In this document: positions 39,593-40,038 of the stretch, piece after piece
Numbering within the stretch: position 1 is the first letter of the stretch
Layout of the letters: every line of letters begins with the position of its first letter
Origin: Bacteroides sp.
Lineage (GTDB): Bacteria; Bacteroidota; Bacteroidia; Bacteroidales; Bacteroidaceae
DNA: 40,038 nucleotides
Direction of reading: 5' to 3'
NCBI RefSeq assembly: GCF_028690125.1
Contig: NZ_JAQVBV010000041.1
Span: 1-40,038, forward strand
Translations under genes and position numbers: made by a program
Notes under the pieces: generated by a model
What the model was told of the DNA's origin: nothing
Seen by the model: only the letters and a program-made list of their open reading frames with translations
The model's database searches: none

Positions 39593-39723
39593 CCCTTGCT
39601 GCTATGACAAAGGGAGTATTTCGCACGAAATAGCCAAGCCCAAGCCCTAAAGGGTTACTTCTTACAGTCGTAAGGCTTGTCTAATTCTTAGCTAAATACA
39701 ATTTAAAGTCATAGCAGCAAGGG
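39593..39723. ncRNA. Structured inverted-repeat element, possible RNA or recombination site
   Basis: A perfect 16-bp inverted repeat, CCCTTGCTGCTATGAC (39593-39608) and its complement at 39708-39723, encloses about 100 bases. Inside are a hairpin TATTTCG-CA-CGAAATA (39617-39632), CAAGCC twice (39635-39646) facing GGCTTG (39674-39679), and CCC-TAAA-GGG (39645-39654). No ORF is present. It could be an ncRNA, an attenuator, or a protein-binding site of the element. Confidence 0.5.
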
Positions 39724-39750
39724 CGACCGATATGACGGATAAAACTTAAA

Positions 39751-39799
39751 ATAAAAGCGATGAACGGTAGATTCTTCAATCTCCGCTCATCGCTTTTAT
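39751..39799. terminator. Strong bidirectional terminator
   Basis: ATAAAAGCGATGA (39751-39763) pairs perfectly with TCATCGCTTTTAT (39787-39799). The stem continues inward as CGG/CCG and AGATT-CTTC-AATCT after one mismatch. Because the outer arm is A-rich on one side and T-rich on the other, it can serve the integrase unit and the opposing HTH gene. Confidence 0.8.
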
Positions 39800-39852
39800 C
39801 AGTTAATGTTGCAGCTTCAGACTCCCTCTAATCAGGATAAATTTATTCGCAC

Positions 39853-40038
39853 CTACTGCCATGACTTTAGGTAGTGCTTTTCGAGGAATTTTTGAATATC
39901 CGACTCTCGATATAGGATTTTGCCCTTTTTCTCAAATTGGATGTAATCAATCTTGCCGCTACTTCGCCAATCCTGTGTGGTTCTGTCGCTGATTTTGAGC
40001 ATCTCGGTCAGCTCAGCATCCGTAACATAATGTTCGCC
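39853..40038 (-). CDS. Helix-turn-helix excisionase-like protein (5' end outside window)
   Basis: The last 61 residues of a minus-strand gene are inside the window. They read as a MerR/HTH_17-type small DNA-binding protein: VTDAELTEMLKISDRTTQDWRSSGKI, then ILYRESDIQKFLEKH (quoted in parts). Such proteins in Bacteroides elements act as excisionases or regulators of excision and transfer. It converges on the integrase unit, with the strong terminator between. The start lies beyond 40038. Confidence 0.8.
   Translation of the reverse strand, partial: GEHYVTDAELTEMLKISDRTTQDWRSSGKIDYIQFEKKGKILYRESDIQKFLEKHYLKSWQ

Larger units (their letters stand above)
36452..40038 (+). mobile_element. Integrase-end of an integrative element (right part outside window)
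   Basis: The stretch holds two tandem tyrosine recombinase genes, a RhuM-like gene, a structured inverted-repeat region, a strong terminator and an excisionase-like HTH gene on the opposite strand. This is the usual recombination module of Bacteroides conjugative or mobilizable elements. The left boundary is uncertain; it should lie near 36425-36460, where the truncated gene ends. No transfer or cargo genes are inside the window. Confidence 0.65.

Overview
The window looks like chromosome of a gut Bacteroides (B. thetaiotaomicron / ovatus / caccae type). The evidence is the many Bacteroidales promoters (TAnnTTTG at -7, often with TTG near -33), weak or absent Shine-Dalgarno sites, paired GH92 alpha-mannosidases, and IntDOT-like tyrosine integrases. 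No rRNA, tRNA or CRISPR array was found. Genus assignment rests on pattern recognition only.

Layout. 1-3490: a truncated Smr/DUF2027 gene (minus), a HAD phosphatase, and a LuxR-type regulator divergent from a DUF1349 secreted protein. 3491-4943: a gene-poor stretch with inverted repeats and decayed ORFs, probably remnants of a mobile element. 4944-6449: an AraC regulator and a flavin-binding/zinc-ribbon protein. 6944-17432: a mannose-scavenging locus. It has one GH92 gene, a convergent GntR repressor, then an operon of a phosphomannose-isomerase-like fusion, ROK sugar kinase, second GH92 and MFS sugar porter. There is no SusC/SusD pair. A GTATG-AA-CATAC palindrome lies just downstream of the promoters of both the first GH92 gene and the operon, so one GntR protein probably controls both. 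Together the genes form a pathway: periplasmic mannose release, proton-coupled uptake, phosphorylation, isomerisation to fructose-6-P.

17668-25093: an AlkZ/YcaQ-type winged-helix protein, a sulfide:quinone oxidoreductase homologue with both catalytic cysteines, an IS-end-like hairpin, a TlpA-like lipoprotein, an ECF sigma factor overlapping a four-helix membrane protein, aroA, and a Crp/Fnr regulator. The regulator is followed by an SDR gene with a perfect TTGAT-N4-ATCAA box at about -41.5.

25098-29234: an M28 peptidase and LRR lipoprotein (minus), then a membrane-anchored CCxxHxxC protein, a metal ABC permease, tsaE and a small Imm17-like membrane protein. 29259-36204: the conserved SpoIIM / membrane / DUF4129 / DUF4350 / MoxR / DUF58 operon (minus), divergent from an RDD-family gene. 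36338-40038: a gene cut off after its signal peptide, followed by the integrase end of an integrative element. The element part holds two tandem tyrosine recombinases, a RhuM-like protein, a structured inverted-repeat element, a strong terminator and a partial excisionase-like HTH gene that runs off the window.
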